Positions 5,435 through 6,533 of a stretch of 6,533 nucleotides of DNA are shown in pieces (the stretch's first letter is position 1; the number at the start of each line of letters is the position of its first letter). The stretch is taken from assembly GCA_035293965.1 (NCBI GenBank), contig DATGLW010000056.1, positions 1 to 6,533 on the forward strand. The letters are read 5' to 3'. Made by a program: the position numbers and the translations under genes. The stretch comes from DATGLW01 sp035293965 (GTDB lineage: Bacteria > Actinomycetota > Acidimicrobiia > Acidimicrobiales > RAAP-2). The notes under the pieces are model-generated. The model was not told the origin of the DNA. It did not search any database and saw only the letters and a program-made list of their open reading frames with translations.

Positions 5435-5826
5435 TGGTCTTCTATCTCGACACGTCGGCGGCGGCCAAGCTCGTTGTCGCCGAACCGGCTTCAGAAGCCA
5501 TGGCATCGTGGGCGGCCACCCACGAAACCCGGTTGATTGCCAGTGACTTGCTGCGCACCGAGCTCCTTCGGGCGACCCGGCGCGCGGCTCCCGATCGGAT
5601 GCAGCGCGCTCGATCAGTGCTCGACGCTCTCACCTTGTTCAACCTCACCTCCGCCACGTTCGAACGGGCGGCCACCCTTGACCCCGAAGAGTTGCGGAGT
5701 CTGGACGCTCTCCATCTTGCCGCAGCTCTGGAACTGGGTGACGAGCTCGACGGCATCGTGACCTACGACAACCGTATGGCGGCGGCGGCCTCCCTGTATG
5801 GCGTCGCGGTGATAGCGCCGACATGA
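5434..5826 (+). CDS. vapC: PIN-domain toxin (VapC family), forward-strand module
   Basis: This 130-residue PIN-domain protein is presumably an RNase toxin neutralised by the upstream antitoxin. The active-site acids are in place: D6 (FYLDTSAAAKL), E43 (LLRTELLRA), D91 (RSLDALHLAAAL) and D112 (GIVTYDNRMA). A run of Arg residues lies in the middle (RATRRAAPDRMQRAR, 46-60), and the chain ends AASLYGVAVIAP, as is usual for VapC. It starts at ATG 5434 inside the antitoxin stop (TGATG), so translation is coupled. It differs clearly from the reverse-strand toxin (only the catalytic motifs are shared), so the two modules are not a recent duplication. Toxin and antitoxin are both full length apart from the antitoxin start question. 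Confidence 0.93.
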   Translation: MVFYLDTSAAAKLVVAEPASEAMASWAATHETRLIASDLLRTELLRATRRAAPDRMQRARSVLDALTLFNLTSATFERAATLDPEELRSLDALHLAAALELGDELDGIVTYDNRMAAAASLYGVAVIAPT

Positions 5827-5844
5827 GACCTGGTCTGCATGTGG

Positions 5845-5925
5845 GCACCGAGAACCCTGTCGGTGCCGAGAACCTGTCTGCCCAGGTCACGCGACCATCA
5901 GGTGCTCGGAGATGGGGTCACCCAT
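5845..5925. repeat. Inverted-repeat cluster with an IS-terminus-like copy
   Basis: CTGTCGGTGCCGAGAAC (5857-5873) is identical, in inverse orientation, to the IS end at 4252-4268, but the bases after it differ. Nested inverted repeats surround it: GCACCGA/TCGGTGC (5845-5851/5860-5866), CCGAGAACCTG/CAGGTGCTCGG (5866-5876/5899-5909, one mismatch), GGTC-ACGC-GACC within that loop, and ATGGG/CCCAT (5912-5916/5921-5925). The first stem follows the vapC stop by 18 bases and may act as a terminator, though no T-run follows. A solo IS end, perhaps the opposite terminus of the same element type, is the simplest reading. Confidence 0.5.
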
Positions 5926-5954
5926 GTGTACCAGAGGCAACCTCGCCGGTGTGC

Positions 5955-5982
5955 TTGCCCGGATCACCACACAGACTATAAT
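5955..5982 (+). promoter_or_regulatory. Promoter of the RelBE/ParE-like operon
   Basis: A consensus -10 TATAAT (5977-5982) is preceded, after a 16-base spacer, by TTGCCC (5955-5960; 4 of 6 match TTGACA). The antitoxin ATG at 5991 is 8 bases beyond the -10, so the mRNA would have a leader of 0-2 bases. No Shine-Dalgarno sequence is present, which agrees with leaderless initiation. Confidence 0.7.
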
Positions 5983-5990
5983 CCTGGTCG

Positions 5991-6278
5991 ATGACGATAT
6001 TGCCGCTGTCGGAGGTCAAAGCCCGGCTGTCCGAGATCGCCGACGAAGTGGCGACCACCCACGAGCGGGTCCAGATCACCAAGAACGGGCGCGAGTACGT
6101 GGTGCTCCTCGCCGCCGAGGATCTCGAGTCGATCGAGGCCACCCTCGAACTGCTAGCCGACCCGGATGCCCAGGACCATCTGCGGGCGGCAGACGCGGAA
6201 ATCGCCGCGGGGGAGGTGCTCGATGAGCAAGCAGTCCGAGATCTCGTCTCTCGCCACCATCACCAGCAGTCACGGTGA
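5991..6278 (+). CDS. Phd/YefM (RelB-like) antitoxin
   Basis: This is a 95-residue antitoxin for the RelE/ParE-like toxin encoded next to it. MTILPLSEVKARLSEIADEV forms the first strand and helix of the Phd/YefM fold, followed by the turn (THERVQITKNGRE) and the strand-helix YVVLLAAEDLESIEATLELL. The acidic C-terminal half (DPDAQDHLRAADAEIAAGEV) is the expected toxin-binding tail. The final residues are SRHHHQQSR, an odd His/Gln-rich end. The ATG is fixed by the promoter 8 bases upstream and by the family's usual N-terminus. The stop overlaps the toxin start by four bases (GTGA). It probably binds its own promoter with the toxin, though no perfect palindrome is visible there. Confidence 0.9.
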   Translation: MTILPLSEVKARLSEIADEVATTHERVQITKNGREYVVLLAAEDLESIEATLELLADPDAQDHLRAADAEIAAGEVLDEQAVRDLVSRHHHQQSR

Positions 6279-6533
6279 GCCACCGGGTCGTCGTGGCCCG
6301 GAGCGCGGCGCGGCGCCTGGCCGAGGACCAGCCCGAAGCGGTCGCTGCGGCGTGCATCGAGTTCGTTTTCGGCCCGCTCGCGCAGGACCCCCGCCGAGTA
6401 GGAGCACCGCTGCGAAAGCCCTTCGAAGGGCAGTGGCGGGCTCGGCGCGGCGAGTACCGGGTCCGCTACCGCATCGACGACGAGACCCGGACCGTCTACG
6501 TCCTCGACATCGACCACCGTCGCGACGCCTACC
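6275..6533 (+). CDS. RelE/ParE-family toxin, 3' end beyond the window
   Basis: The first 86 residues of a RelE/ParE-superfamily toxin are visible. RelE members cut mRNA in the ribosome; ParE members poison gyrase. Helices with Arg and Ala (VVVARSAARRLAEDQPEAV) are followed by PLAQDPRRVGAPLRKPFEGQ, then the strands WRARRGEYRVRYRIDDE and TVYVLDIDHRRDAY. The Arg-rich WRARRGEYRVRY strand and the C-terminal DIDHRRDAY block are characteristic of RelE-type RNases in actinobacteria, which favours RelE over ParE. The GTG start at 6275 gives the GTGA overlap with the antitoxin. Relatives end within a few residues of this block, so probably only the last few residues and the stop are missing. Confidence 0.88.
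   Translation, partial: MSHRVVVARSAARRLAEDQPEAVAAACIEFVFGPLAQDPRRVGAPLRKPFEGQWRARRGEYRVRYRIDDETRTVYVLDIDHRRDAY

Overview
This is a high-GC, actinobacterium-like stretch of accessory DNA. The evidence is G/C-ending codons, frequent GTG starts, promoters placed right against start codons, and gene families common in Actinomycetota. A finer placement such as Acidimicrobiia is only a guess. No housekeeping gene is visible. The window is a mosaic of type II toxin-antitoxin (TA) modules and insertion-sequence (IS) material in several states of decay.

Layout. Positions 175-664 (-) hold the C-terminal end of an IS4/IS1182-type DDE transposase, identified by a complete Y-R-E-K signature. It is joined at about 664 to a truncated IS481/IS3-like integrase-core transposase (about 665-1312, -) that carries two nonsense codons; the outer IS end is at about 1397. 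Positions 1451-2067 (+) encode a small BrnT-like toxin candidate and a ribbon-helix-helix antitoxin. Positions 2068-2706 are gene-poor, with a strong terminator-like hairpin, a pair of 13-bp repeats and a possible decayed reading frame. Positions 2707-4034 form an apparently complete 1.33-kb IS with 11-bp terminal inverted repeats and an intact 352-residue transposase. It interrupts a 5' fragment of a third transposase (about 4035-4189) that is closely related to the first truncated one and ends in the same IS terminus (4252-4268).

Positions 4444-5075 (-) and 5159-5826 (+) are two divergent Phd/PIN-toxin (VapBC-type) operons sharing a short promoter region. That region contains a perfect 22-bp palindrome and a related second site. 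Positions 5827-5990 are intergenic and rich in inverted repeats, including another copy of the IS terminus. Positions 5991-6533 (+) encode a Phd/YefM-type antitoxin and a RelE/ParE toxin cut by the window edge.

Common logic. All four TA pairs have coding regions overlapping by 1 or 4 bases, implying coupled translation. Each also has a TANNNT -10-like box 6-8 bases before the inferred first codon, implying leaderless mRNAs. The forward VapB-like antitoxin has no ATG, GTG, TTG or CTG where its conserved N-terminus begins; an ATA codon sits there. IS ends lie in the gaps between TA modules, so IS activity probably assembled this cluster. No wholly new enzyme system is evident. The most interesting points are the start-codon anomaly, the mirrored divergent promoters, and the dense TA/IS mosaic.
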